From Daejeonella sp. (GTDB taxonomy: Bacteria; Bacteroidota; Bacteroidia; Sphingobacteriales; Sphingobacteriaceae): a DNA stretch of 64,000 nt. Below the pieces are notes generated by a model. That model did no database searches, had not been told where the DNA came from, and was given only the letters and a program-made list of their open reading frames with translations. Positions 36,404-44,261 of this stretch are shown piece by piece. The translations under genes were made by a program, and so were the position numbers. Position 1 is the stretch's first letter. Each line of letters starts with the position of its first letter. The stretch lies in assembly GCF_017495225.1 (NCBI RefSeq), contig NZ_JAFEIG010000007.1, forward strand, positions 62,001 to 126,000, given 5' to 3'.

Positions 36404-37564
36404 ATGAAACAAGTATTTGACGACAACATACAAGACACAAGCGTTTTGTATATGCATGAAACCCGAGTGCGAAGCCAAATTATTTACAGTATTACTCTTT
36501 TAGCAATAATATTAGCTGTATTGGCATTGCCATTTATACATACTACAATTAGTGTCAAAGGACTTGGTTTGGTGCAGAGCAACATAGAAAAGACTGAGAT
36601 TTTAGCTCCAGTAAGTGGTAAAATCGTTGCAATTAATTTAAAAGACAATCAAAAAGTACATAAAGGTGATCTTTTAATTCGAATAGATGCAGCAATACCA
36701 AAACAGCAAAGTGATATTTTAAGCAACAAAAATAATCAATTACAAAATTTACTAAACGATGCCGAAATGCTTATTAAGGCACTTGATTTTGCGAAGGAGA
36801 CAGTCTCATTGCAAACTGGCTTATACAATTCAAGTTGGCAACAATATTTAGAGCAACAGCAAAATGCACTTAACGCTAAAGAACAAAGCTTTAAAATTTA
36901 TAAACGTTATGAAACGCTTCATACAAAAAGGGTGGTAACTCAAGCGGAATATGAACAATATAAATACAATTACGAGCAAGCCTTATCAGACTTAAAAATG
37001 GTTGCTAAGAGGTACCGAACGCAATGGCAAACAGAGGCTAACCAATACCGCAACGAACTTAAAGAAATTCAAAATCAAAAAATACAACTCAATGAGCAAG
37101 AAAAATTGTATACCGTGAATTCGCAACTTTCTGGCTCAGTACAAAATTTAACTGGTTTACAAATTGGTGCCTATGTTTATGCTAACCAAAAAATTGCAGA
37201 TATAAGTCCCGATACTGCACTATTAGCTTTCTGTTTCATCAAACCTTCTGATATAGGTCTAATTAAAAAGGGACAACATGTTCGTTTTCAAATAGATGCA
37301 TTTAATTATAATCAATGGGGTATGCTTACTGGCAAAGTGGTAGATATAAGTGATGACATTTTTGTGCAAGACAAAACGACCTATTTTAAGGTAAAATGCA
37401 AGTTTGATAAAAACTATCTACAGCTAAAAAATGGTTATAAAGGTCATATCAAAAAAGGAATGAGCTTTAACGCCAATTTCACGGTTACCAAACGCAGCTT
37501 ATTTCAATTGCTTTATGATAAAGTTGATGATTGGATTAATCCAGAAACCGCAAGAAAAAGCTAA
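36404..37564 (+). CDS. HlyD-family membrane-fusion protein of a peptide exporter
   Basis: A 386-aa periplasmic adaptor. After a cytoplasmic N-terminus there is one membrane helix (about residues 27-48), a lipoyl-like half-motif (EKTEILAPVSGKIVAINLKD), a long alpha-helical hairpin (about 100-230), and a second beta-barrel half (SGSVQNLTGLQIGAYV onward). It links inner-membrane ABC exporters to the outer membrane. The C39 transporter starts 27 bp later, so the two work together. Confidence 0.9.
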   Translation: MKQVFDDNIQDTSVLYMHETRVRSQIIYSITLLAIILAVLALPFIHTTISVKGLGLVQSNIEKTEILAPVSGKIVAINLKDNQKVHKGDLLIRIDAAIPKQQSDILSNKNNQLQNLLNDAEMLIKALDFAKETVSLQTGLYNSSWQQYLEQQQNALNAKEQSFKIYKRYETLHTKRVVTQAEYEQYKYNYEQALSDLKMVAKRYRTQWQTEANQYRNELKEIQNQKIQLNEQEKLYTVNSQLSGSVQNLTGLQIGAYVYANQKIADISPDTALLAFCFIKPSDIGLIKKGQHVRFQIDAFNYNQWGMLTGKVVDISDDIFVQDKTTYFKVKCKFDKNYLQLKNGYKGHIKKGMSFNANFTVTKRSLFQLLYDKVDDWINPETARKS

Positions 37565-37591
37565 AATTAAAAATCATCTCAAAAATCATTA

Positions 37592-39739
37592 ATGGCTATA
37601 CCTCTTATTAAACAACGTGATATTACTGATTGTGGAGCAGCTTGTTTGGCTTCAATAGCAAGCTTTTATGGCTTAAAATTACCAATTGCTCGTATCCGCC
37701 AAATGGCTAGTACAGATACGAAAGGAACAAATGTATTAGGCCTAATTGAAGCTGCGAATAAATTAGGGTTCGAAGCTAAAGGCGTGCGTGGAGCCCCTGA
37801 AAGTCTGAGTAAAATACCCTTACCCGCCATTGCACATATTGTGGTTAAAAAACAGCTCCATCATTATGTAGTTATTTACAAGGTTTCTGATACACATATT
37901 CAGTTCATGGATCCTGGAGATGGCAAGCTGCACAAAAAAACTATCCCCGAGTTTTTGGAAGAGTGGACAGGCGTACTGGTATTACTCCTACCAAATGAAA
38001 GTTTTACAAAAGGTGATAAAAAAGTAAATGTAGGACAACGTTTTTGGCACTTAATTAAACCTCATAAAAGTATTGCTTTACAAGCCCTATTTGGCGCATT
38101 TGTTTATACCCTTTTAGGACTAAGCACCTCCATTTTTGTTCAAAAAATAACTGATTATGTGTTAGTAGATGGTAATCGTAACCTGCTCAACTTAATGAGC
38201 ATAATTATGATATTCATTTTACTGCTTCAACTATTTGTAGGTACTGCAAAAACTATATTTACCATGCGTACCGGGCAGCAAATAGATGCTCAGTTAATTT
38301 TGGGATATTATAAACACTTACTGAAGTTACCACAGCAATTTTTTGACACCATGCGTGTGGGGGAAATTATTTCGAGGATAAATGACGCTGTAAAAATTAG
38401 AGTCTTTATAAATGAAGTTGCTGTTGGACTTGCAGTAAACCTATTTATCATTGTATTTGCCTTTGCACTTATGTTTAGCTATTACTGGAAATTGGCACTC
38501 CTCATGCTGACAGTCATACCGCTATATTTGATAATTTATCTTATCACCAATAAGCTCAATAAAAAAATACAGCGAAAGCTGATGGAAAACAGCGCTGAAC
38601 TTGAATCTCAACTAGTAGAAAGCCTAAATGCCATGGGCACAATTAAGCGTTTTGGATTGGAATCGCATACCAATCATAAAACTGAAACTAGGTTTGTTCA
38701 ATTATTACGTACTGTATATAAATCAGGTTTAAACTCGGTTTTTTCAGGCACTTCTACAGAATTAATTGCGCAATTATTAACCATTGCCCTCTTGTGGATT
38801 GGTGCAGGTTTTGTGCTCGATAATGAAATTACTCCAGGCGAGTTATTTTCCTTCTATACCCTAATTGGCTACTTTACTGGTCCGGCAGCATCTTTAATAG
38901 GGGCCAATAAGGTCATACAAGATGCCGTAATTGCAGCAGACAGGCTATTTGAAATCATGGATCTAGAAATAGAAAATGATGCTCAAAACGTAGAGCTATC
39001 TAAAGCGAATTTAGGCGATATAAGATTTGAAAATGTTGCCTTTAGATATGGCACAAGAGTTAGCGTTTTTGAAGATCTAAATCTGCACATTGAAGAAGGT
39101 AAGTTTACTGCTATCGTTGGTGAAAGTGGCTCGGGTAAATCTACCCTCATGGCCTTACTTCAAAACATCTACCCCATTCAAAATGGGAATATATTTATAG
39201 GAAAATATGCCATTAAGTACCTCAATAATAATTCATTAAGAAATGTATTGAGTGTTGTACCCCAACAAATTGATTTATTTGCTGGAAATGTAATTGATAA
39301 TATTGCGGTTGGCGATTATGAACCTGATCTTCAAAAAGTAATTGACATTTGTAGCCAGTTAGGGATTTTAGAATTTATTGAGTCTTTGCCCGAAGGATTT
39401 CAAACCTATTTAGGTGAAAATGGGGCAACACTTTCTGGTGGACAAAAGCAAAGAATTGCCATAGCAAGGGCTTTATATCGAAATCCAGAGATTCTAATAT
39501 TAGATGAAGCCACATCATCGCTTGATTCTGCTTCTGAGCAGTATGTGCAGCGTACTATTAATTTATTGCTAGAACAACAGAAAACAATCATCATTATAGC
39601 GCATAGATTAAGTACTGTTAGTAAGGCCGATAAACTGATTGTATTAGATAAAGGTAAGGTGGTTGAAGAAGGCTCCCATGAAGAATTACTAGGCCAAAAT
39701 GGCTATTATAGTAATTTATGGAAACAACAATTTGCTTAA
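37592..39739 (+). CDS. Peptidase-domain ABC exporter (C39, double-glycine leader protease)
   Basis: A 715-aa bacteriocin-type exporter that cuts double-glycine leaders and exports the mature peptide. The N-terminal C39 peptidase has Gln8, catalytic Cys14 (DCGAACLASIASFYG), His91 (LHHYVVIY) and Asp107 (MDPGDG). Six membrane helices follow (about 165-445), then the ATPase: Walker A GESGSGKST, signature LSGGQKQRIAIARAL, Walker B ILILDEATSSLD and the H-loop IIAHRLSTV. All catalytic residues are intact. Two matching leader peptides are encoded just downstream. Confidence 0.95.
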   Translation: MAIPLIKQRDITDCGAACLASIASFYGLKLPIARIRQMASTDTKGTNVLGLIEAANKLGFEAKGVRGAPESLSKIPLPAIAHIVVKKQLHHYVVIYKVSDTHIQFMDPGDGKLHKKTIPEFLEEWTGVLVLLLPNESFTKGDKKVNVGQRFWHLIKPHKSIALQALFGAFVYTLLGLSTSIFVQKITDYVLVDGNRNLLNLMSIIMIFILLLQLFVGTAKTIFTMRTGQQIDAQLILGYYKHLLKLPQQFFDTMRVGEIISRINDAVKIRVFINEVAVGLAVNLFIIVFAFALMFSYYWKLALLMLTVIPLYLIIYLITNKLNKKIQRKLMENSAELESQLVESLNAMGTIKRFGLESHTNHKTETRFVQLLRTVYKSGLNSVFSGTSTELIAQLLTIALLWIGAGFVLDNEITPGELFSFYTLIGYFTGPAASLIGANKVIQDAVIAADRLFEIMDLEIENDAQNVELSKANLGDIRFENVAFRYGTRVSVFEDLNLHIEEGKFTAIVGESGSGKSTLMALLQNIYPIQNGNIFIGKYAIKYLNNNSLRNVLSVVPQQIDLFAGNVIDNIAVGDYEPDLQKVIDICSQLGILEFIESLPEGFQTYLGENGATLSGGQKQRIAIARALYRNPEILILDEATSSLDSASEQYVQRTINLLLEQQKTIIIIAHRLSTVSKADKLIVLDKGKVVEEGSHEELLGQNGYYSNLWKQQFA

Positions 39740-39780
39740 TAACAATAATTTATGCGATTTAAACTCCTCAAATTAAAATC

Positions 39781-40107
39781 ATGAAGTTAATAGAATATGT
39801 AGAACGCATTAATTTATTGCACAAACTAATTGACGAAAGAAGAACAGGTTGTCCAGAAAAATTGGCAAAACGTCTTAAAATCTCTAAGGGTAGACTTTAT
39901 CAATTTATTGAGGAACTACGCTTACTTGGTGTGCCCATTTGTTATTCTCGCAACCTAGAAACTTATTATTATGAAGTAGAATTTGAAATTGCAGCTAATC
40001 TTTCATTCAGGCCACTTAATACAGCAGAATCAAGAAAAATAAATGCAGGTTTTAGAATACATGAATTAAATATAAATTTTTTACCCACTCTAATTTTTGT
40101 AGAATGA
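39781..40107 (+). CDS. Winged-helix (HTH_11-like) protein with a leader-like C-terminus
   Basis: A 108-aa protein. Residues 6-60 resemble an HTH_11/DeoR-type winged helix: LLHKLIDERRTGCPEKLAKR, then LKISKGRLYQFIEELRLLGV. The C-terminal part contains LNTAESRKINAG (79-90) followed by FRIHELNINFLPTLIFVE. LNTAESRKINAG aligns with the leader cores of the two peptides downstream at -12 (Leu), -8 (Glu), -4 (Ile) and -1 (Gly), with Ala for Gly at -2. It could be a regulator whose tail is cut and exported. It starts 41 bp after the transporter. Confidence 0.75.
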   Translation: MKLIEYVERINLLHKLIDERRTGCPEKLAKRLKISKGRLYQFIEELRLLGVPICYSRNLETYYYEVEFEIAANLSFRPLNTAESRKINAGFRIHELNINFLPTLIFVE

Positions 40108-40166
40108 ACAACACTAAATTAGTATTAAGCAATTAGCACTGTTCCGGATAAAGTGATTCTTGCCAT

Positions 40167-40185
40167 ACAAACAAAGGCTGTTTGT
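40167..40185 (+). terminator. Hairpin between the winged-helix gene and the peptide genes
   Basis: ACAAACA-aaggc-TGTTTGT, a 7-bp stem with flanking pairs, followed by GTTTT. It could be a partial terminator or a processing site that sets different expression for the two peptide genes. Confidence 0.45.
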
Positions 40186-40211
40186 GTTTTAAAATTAAAA
40201 TTTTTAATATT

Positions 40212-40421
40212 ATGGAAAAATTAAAATTAGAAAACTTTGGTGTACGGGAAATGAATGCCAAGGAGATTATTTATATCGATGGAGGTAAGGGGCCTAAAGG
40301 TAAAATACCTTGGAAAAAACTTTGGGATTGGGCAGATAAAGGTTTAACAGCACTTGGTGTCTATGAGGCAATTGACGAATTTGCTGAAGGTTGGAATTCT
40401 GTAGAATGTAAAAAAAAATAA
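40212..40421 (+). CDS. Double-glycine leader peptide 1 (putative bacteriocin or signal peptide precursor)
   Basis: A 69-aa precursor. The leader of 25 residues ends in MNAKEIIYIDGG, with Met -12, Glu -8, Ile -4 and Gly-Gly at -2/-1, as required by C39 proteases. The predicted mature peptide is 44 residues, begins KGPKGKIPWKKLWDWADKG, is basic and Trp-rich, and contains one Cys. I start at ATG 40212, since the extra residues from 40182 precede the conserved MEKLKLENFGV leader start. It is followed 4 bp later by peptide 2, an arrangement like two-peptide (class IIb) bacteriocins. Confidence 0.82.
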   Translation: MEKLKLENFGVREMNAKEIIYIDGGKGPKGKIPWKKLWDWADKGLTALGVYEAIDEFAEGWNSVECKKK

Positions 40422-40425
40422 TGTC

Positions 40426-40614
40426 ATGAAAGAAATTTTAAAAAATAACGGAATCTCAGAATTAAAAGTAAATGAACTTTCTTTTATTTACGGTGGTGGA
40501 TTACGTGAACTTGGAGCTTGGATGAAAGAAGTATTTTGTGCTTGCACAGAAAGACGCAAAAACAGCAAACCATTTACACCCAACTATGACCTCCTTAGAG
40601 GGCCAAAAATATAA
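40426..40614 (+). CDS. Double-glycine leader peptide 2 (putative bacteriocin or signal peptide precursor)
   Basis: A 62-aa precursor. The leader of 24 residues ends in LKVNELSFIYGG, with Leu -12, Glu -8, Ile -4 and Gly-Gly. The predicted mature peptide is 38 residues, begins GLRELGAWMKEVFCACTERR and ends LLRGPKI; two Cys in CAC. The leader differs in sequence from that of peptide 1 but keeps the same spacing. A strong terminator lies 19 bp after the stop. Confidence 0.8.
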   Translation: MKEILKNNGISELKVNELSFIYGGGLRELGAWMKEVFCACTERRKNSKPFTPNYDLLRGPKI

Positions 40615-40633
40615 TTAGAAATAGAATAATTTC

Positions 40634-40666
40634 GAGTCTGTTATTTCCATCAATAACAGACTCTTT
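40634..40666 (+). terminator. Rho-independent terminator after the peptide genes
   Basis: A perfect 12-bp stem GAGTCTGTTATT / AATAACAGACTC with a 6-nt loop and TTTAT tail. It ends the export-peptide transcript. Confidence 0.85.
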
Positions 40667-40682
40667 ATCATCTAAAAAATCT

Positions 40683-41423
40683 TTGAATTTGATTTTTCTA
40701 AATCACCTTAACGAATTTATTCTTTTTTTAAAGACGCCTAAAAGTAATGTTAGGAAGAGTAATGAATCACAATTTGGCATATTCAGTTTCATTCTTTTGC
40801 TTAACTCAATCGTGTTTTTTTGTGTATTAGCCATTCACTATTTATTTCTATACATCGAAAAAACTTTTAATTTTAGAGAGGGAGTTTTGATTTTAGAAAC
40901 TAAAAGTGAATATGATAAAGAGTACACCTTTGGTGTTGTAATAATAGCATGCGTTCTAATGCCATTGATTGAAGAAATAGTTTGTAGGCTTCCCTTACTA
41001 AAAAAATATGCAATCTTACTCTTTATTTGTTTGGTAAATCTTTACTTTTTATACAGAATAAAGATAATTCCTAGCACAATACTCATCATTCTTACTATCT
41101 TTTTAATTGCATATTTTCTTGACATCTATTTTAAGTGGAAAAAAAAGTATAAGCAAAGATTTTTAACTTTTTTCCTGAATACCTTGTACAGAAAAAATTA
41201 TAAATATCTTTTCTATAGTCTTATTTTAATGTTTTCTATGATGCATTTTGATAATTATATCTGGACAAGCCAAAACTTAGCTTATGGCATTAGTATTTTA
41301 GGTTTGACATTTATAACCGACTTAAGTTTTGGATACTTAATGGTACGGTGTGGCTTCATATATTCTTTATCTCTCCATATTTTATGGAATACTTTTACAG
41401 TTTTAACAGAACTATATCTCTAA
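40683..41423 (+). CDS. CPBP-family intramembrane metalloprotease (CAAX/Abi type)
   Basis: A 246-aa membrane protein with about seven helices. The CPBP motifs are Glu97-Glu98 with Arg102 (IEEIVCR), Phe184/His188 (FSMMHF) and His232/Asn236 (LHILWN), so the active site appears complete. Members often sit beside bacteriocin genes as immunity or processing proteins. The start is a TTG at 40683 directly after the terminator; no in-frame ATG exists near the N-terminus. This may keep expression low. Its role with the peptides is inference. Confidence 0.8.
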   Translation: MNLIFLNHLNEFILFLKTPKSNVRKSNESQFGIFSFILLLNSIVFFCVLAIHYLFLYIEKTFNFREGVLILETKSEYDKEYTFGVVIIACVLMPLIEEIVCRLPLLKKYAILLFICLVNLYFLYRIKIIPSTILIILTIFLIAYFLDIYFKWKKKYKQRFLTFFLNTLYRKNYKYLFYSLILMFSMMHFDNYIWTSQNLAYGISILGLTFITDLSFGYLMVRCGFIYSLSLHILWNTFTVLTELYL

Positions 41424-41476
41424 TCACGAGATACTCTTTTTCATGTCCCTTATATCAACAGCCTGCCTTCAATCTC

Positions 41477-41622
41477 CTAGCTTCGAGAACCTCAGCCACC
41501 GTATAAATTATTCTTCCCGCAGATCACGCAGAATTCCGCAGATTTCCTCTGCGCTGATCCGCGATTATCTGCGGGAGCCCCTTTTTAATCGTCTTCAAGA
41601 TGTCGCCAGCCTGATAACTGCC
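41477..41622. repeat. Composite dispersed repeat, copy 1
   Basis: Three parts in order: CTTCGAGAACCTCAGCCACC, a 60-bp palindrome CCCGCAGAT ... ATCTGCGGG (41516-41575), and GTCTTCAAGATGTCGCCAGC. The whole is an inverted near-copy of 48455-48600. A reading frame that runs through it (41443-41817) is an artefact. Confidence 0.88.
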
Positions 41623-41648
41623 AACTGCCAACTCATAACTCATAACAA

Positions 41649-41679
41649 TTTGCTCCTTAACTATTTCAACTTATCTTTA
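41649..41679 (+). promoter_or_regulatory. Predicted promoter of purD
   Basis: TTTG (41649-41652), a 19-nt spacer, and TATCTTTA (41672-41679), one mismatch from TAnnTTTG. The ATG is 5 nt further on, so the transcript would be nearly leaderless. Confidence 0.4.
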
Positions 41680-41683
41680 CACC

Positions 41684-42979
41684 ATGAATATCCTAATACT
41701 TGGTTCGGGTGGTCGCGAGAGCGCATTCGCCTCAAAAATCGCGGAAAGCAGCCTTTTAAGTCAAATTTATATTGCTCCTGGAAATGCTGGGACTTCAGCC
41801 TACGGGAAAAATATTAACCTAAATCCGACAGATTTTGAAGGAATCGCTGACTTTGTCCTCAAAAATCAAGTAAAAATGGTCATCGTTGGTCCCGAAGAAC
41901 CACTAGTAAAAGGAATTCACGACTTTTTCCTCAATCGCCCCGATTTAATGCATATCCCTGTTATCGGACCGCAAATGCATGGCGCCCAACTCGAAGGAAG
42001 CAAGGATTTTTCCAAGCAGTTCATGATTAAACACGGAATCCCAACAGCGGCATTCAAATCTTTTAATAAATCTACTCTGGAAGAAGGTTTGGCTTATTTG
42101 GAGACTCAGAAGCTACCCATTGTTTTAAAAGCCGATGGACTAGCAGCTGGAAAAGGGGTTTTGATTTGTGAGACTTTGCAGGATGCCCAAACAGAGCTTA
42201 AAGCCATGCTTGGCGATGCCAAATTTGGAGAAGCAAGTAGCACCGTAGTAATCGAAGAGTTCTTAACTGGAATTGAACTTTCTGTTTTCGTCTTAACAGA
42301 TGGAAAAAGCTATAAAATACTGCCCGAAGCCAAAGATTATAAACGTATTGGCGAAGGAGATACGGGACTAAATACCGGTGGTATGGGTTCTATTTCGCCT
42401 GTTTCTTTTGCAGATGCCGAATTCATGAAGAAAGTGGAAGATCGCATTATTATGCCAACTATTGAGGGATTGAAAAAAGATGGTATCCCATACAAAGGCT
42501 TCATTTTCATCGGATTAATGGCTAGCAATAATCCTCAAGGAAGAGAACCTTATGTGATTGAATATAATGTGCGCATGGGTGATCCCGAGACAGAAAGCGT
42601 GCTCCCTCGTATCGAAAGCGACCTCCTAGATTTATTTCTTGGTGTAGCCCATGAGAATTTAGCCGAAAAAGAATTAAAAATATCTTCTAAAACCGCTGCC
42701 ACCGTCATGATTGTTGCAGGTGGTTATCCCGGCGATTATGCCAAAGGAAAGGAAATCTCTGGAATTGAAAATTTAAGACATTCCACTGCTTTTCATGCTG
42801 GGACTATCTTAGATAACGGATTAGTAAAATCGAATGGAGGGCGCGTAATTGCCGTAACTTCCTTGCAAGATAATCTCTTCGATGCCGTACAATGCGCTAC
42901 TGCAGATGCAGGCAGAATTTACTTCGATGGCAGATATTTCCGCCCCGATATCGGTGTAGATCTTATGGAATTAAAATAA
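41684..42979 (+). CDS. purD: Phosphoribosylamine-glycine ligase
   Basis: Second step of purine synthesis: joins phosphoribosylamine and glycine using ATP. The 431-aa ATP-grasp enzyme has ILGSGGRESAFASK at the N-terminus (Ser where many homologues have His), VGPEEPLVKGI, VLKADGLAAGKGV, the ATP-grasp loop NTGGMGSISP and the metal-site segment VIEYNVRMGDPE. Full length and single-gene; no other pur genes nearby. Confidence 0.96.
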   Translation: MNILILGSGGRESAFASKIAESSLLSQIYIAPGNAGTSAYGKNINLNPTDFEGIADFVLKNQVKMVIVGPEEPLVKGIHDFFLNRPDLMHIPVIGPQMHGAQLEGSKDFSKQFMIKHGIPTAAFKSFNKSTLEEGLAYLETQKLPIVLKADGLAAGKGVLICETLQDAQTELKAMLGDAKFGEASSTVVIEEFLTGIELSVFVLTDGKSYKILPEAKDYKRIGEGDTGLNTGGMGSISPVSFADAEFMKKVEDRIIMPTIEGLKKDGIPYKGFIFIGLMASNNPQGREPYVIEYNVRMGDPETESVLPRIESDLLDLFLGVAHENLAEKELKISSKTAATVMIVAGGYPGDYAKGKEISGIENLRHSTAFHAGTILDNGLVKSNGGRVIAVTSLQDNLFDAVQCATADAGRIYFDGRYFRPDIGVDLMELK

Positions 42980-42987
42980 AAGATAAT

Positions 42988-44124
42988 TTATTTCTTTAAA
43001 AGAAATATCTCTTCTAGTTTATCATGTAAGTCTTTCCCACGTAAATCACGTGCAATGATTTTCCCATCTGGGCCTAATAAAAAATTACGTGGGATACTTG
43101 TGATTCCATACATCGTTGCAGCCGCATTAGACCAATATTTAAGGTCTGATACATGTTGCCAAGTCAATTGATCATCTTTTATGGCCTTTAACCAGCTGTT
43201 TTTATCTCTGTCGAGCGATACTCCAAATACAGTAAAGCCATTTTTCTCATAAGTCTTAAATGCTCTTACCACATTCGGATTTTCTTGTCGGCAAGGCCCA
43301 CACCAAGCTGCCCAAAAATCCAATAACACATATTTACCTCTTAAAGAAGATAAGGCAATTGGGTTTCCATTAACATCAGCCATCGAGAAATCAGGCGCAA
43401 TAGAACCTATTGATGTTTTCGTTTGTCCGCTAAGGTATTCTCTAATTCCAGCAGCTGTTGATGTACTTTCCACATCATCATTTAATGAATTTAAGAGCTC
43501 CTCTGCTTCCTTGAAATTACTTGTTGTATTAACTATATTGGGAATAATTAACAGCGAAATATAGGCGCTAGGGTTATTTTTAACGAAATTCTTTTGAAAT
43601 TCAGTAAGGGCGTTTGTAGCATCACGAAATGGAATTCGGAACATAGAACGTACAGAATCAGCTGGTATGCCCGAGCTCGAAATTCGCTGAGCCTCCTGAT
43701 TTACAGCATTTATCTTATTTGAATAGGGTGTTTGCTCAGAATTATATCGAATAAGATCATCATGAGCCTTAGACCCTATAACAGATGCATCAGTAAGGTT
43801 CCCTTTAATATCAATAGTAATTACTCCTTGGTCTAAAATAAATTGCTTGGACTGTGGACCATCCTTTTGATAATCTTCACTGATAGAAAGAAAAGCTGGA
43901 ATAGGTTCAGCAATAGTGCCTTTGATAGTGAATTTGCCATTTAATACCGCAATTTTTTCTGCCTTCGACTTAGAATTAGCATTAAAAAAATTACTTTTTG
44001 TTAAATATAAAGTGCTTATTCCTGGTTTAGTTACAGTCCCATTAATTGTATAGGATTTCTGACCGAAGCCTAAAATTGGGCTACTAATTAGTAAAGCTAT
44101 TATAGCGAAGAAAGAAAGTCTCAT
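42988..44124 (-). CDS. TlpA-like thiol-disulfide oxidoreductase with DUF4369-type N-terminus
   Basis: A 378-aa exported protein. A signal peptide (MRLSFFAIIALLISSPILGF) precedes an N-terminal beta domain (about 25-125, DUF4369-like: YTINGTVTKPGISTLYL), a helical spacer and a C-terminal thioredoxin fold with the redox motif AAWCGPCRQENP and cis-Pro in GITSIPRNFLL. Proteins of this type abound in Bacteroidota and reduce periplasmic disulfides. I use ATG 44124 because it begins the signal peptide. Confidence 0.88.
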   Translation of the reverse strand: MRLSFFAIIALLISSPILGFGQKSYTINGTVTKPGISTLYLTKSNFFNANSKSKAEKIAVLNGKFTIKGTIAEPIPAFLSISEDYQKDGPQSKQFILDQGVITIDIKGNLTDASVIGSKAHDDLIRYNSEQTPYSNKINAVNQEAQRISSSGIPADSVRSMFRIPFRDATNALTEFQKNFVKNNPSAYISLLIIPNIVNTTSNFKEAEELLNSLNDDVESTSTAAGIREYLSGQTKTSIGSIAPDFSMADVNGNPIALSSLRGKYVLLDFWAAWCGPCRQENPNVVRAFKTYEKNGFTVFGVSLDRDKNSWLKAIKDDQLTWQHVSDLKYWSNAAATMYGITSIPRNFLLGPDGKIIARDLRGKDLHDKLEEIFLLKK

Positions 44125-44142
44125 GCAAATGATTTTAAATCT

Positions 44143-44150
44143 CAAATTTA
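44143..44150 (-). promoter_or_regulatory. Predicted -7 box of the TlpA-like gene
   Basis: Minus-strand TAAATTTG fits TAnnTTTG, 18 nt before the chosen start. It lies over the alternative start at 44145, which argues for the shorter protein. Confidence 0.4.
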
Positions 44151-44261
44151 AGAATTATAATGAAATTTAAGGGTGAGGCATATTTTTTAATCCATTGGAA
44201 AGGCGCAAATGTTTTGATTTAGGGAATAAAAGCAGATATTTATAAACAGAATACGCATAAG

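Noticed and set aside
40104-40136. A 10-codon frame overlapping the winged-helix stop (ATGA)
   Set aside because: Too short to support; no leader motif or conservation evidence.
41443-41817. A 124-codon frame
   Set aside because: It covers the composite repeat and the start of purD in another frame.
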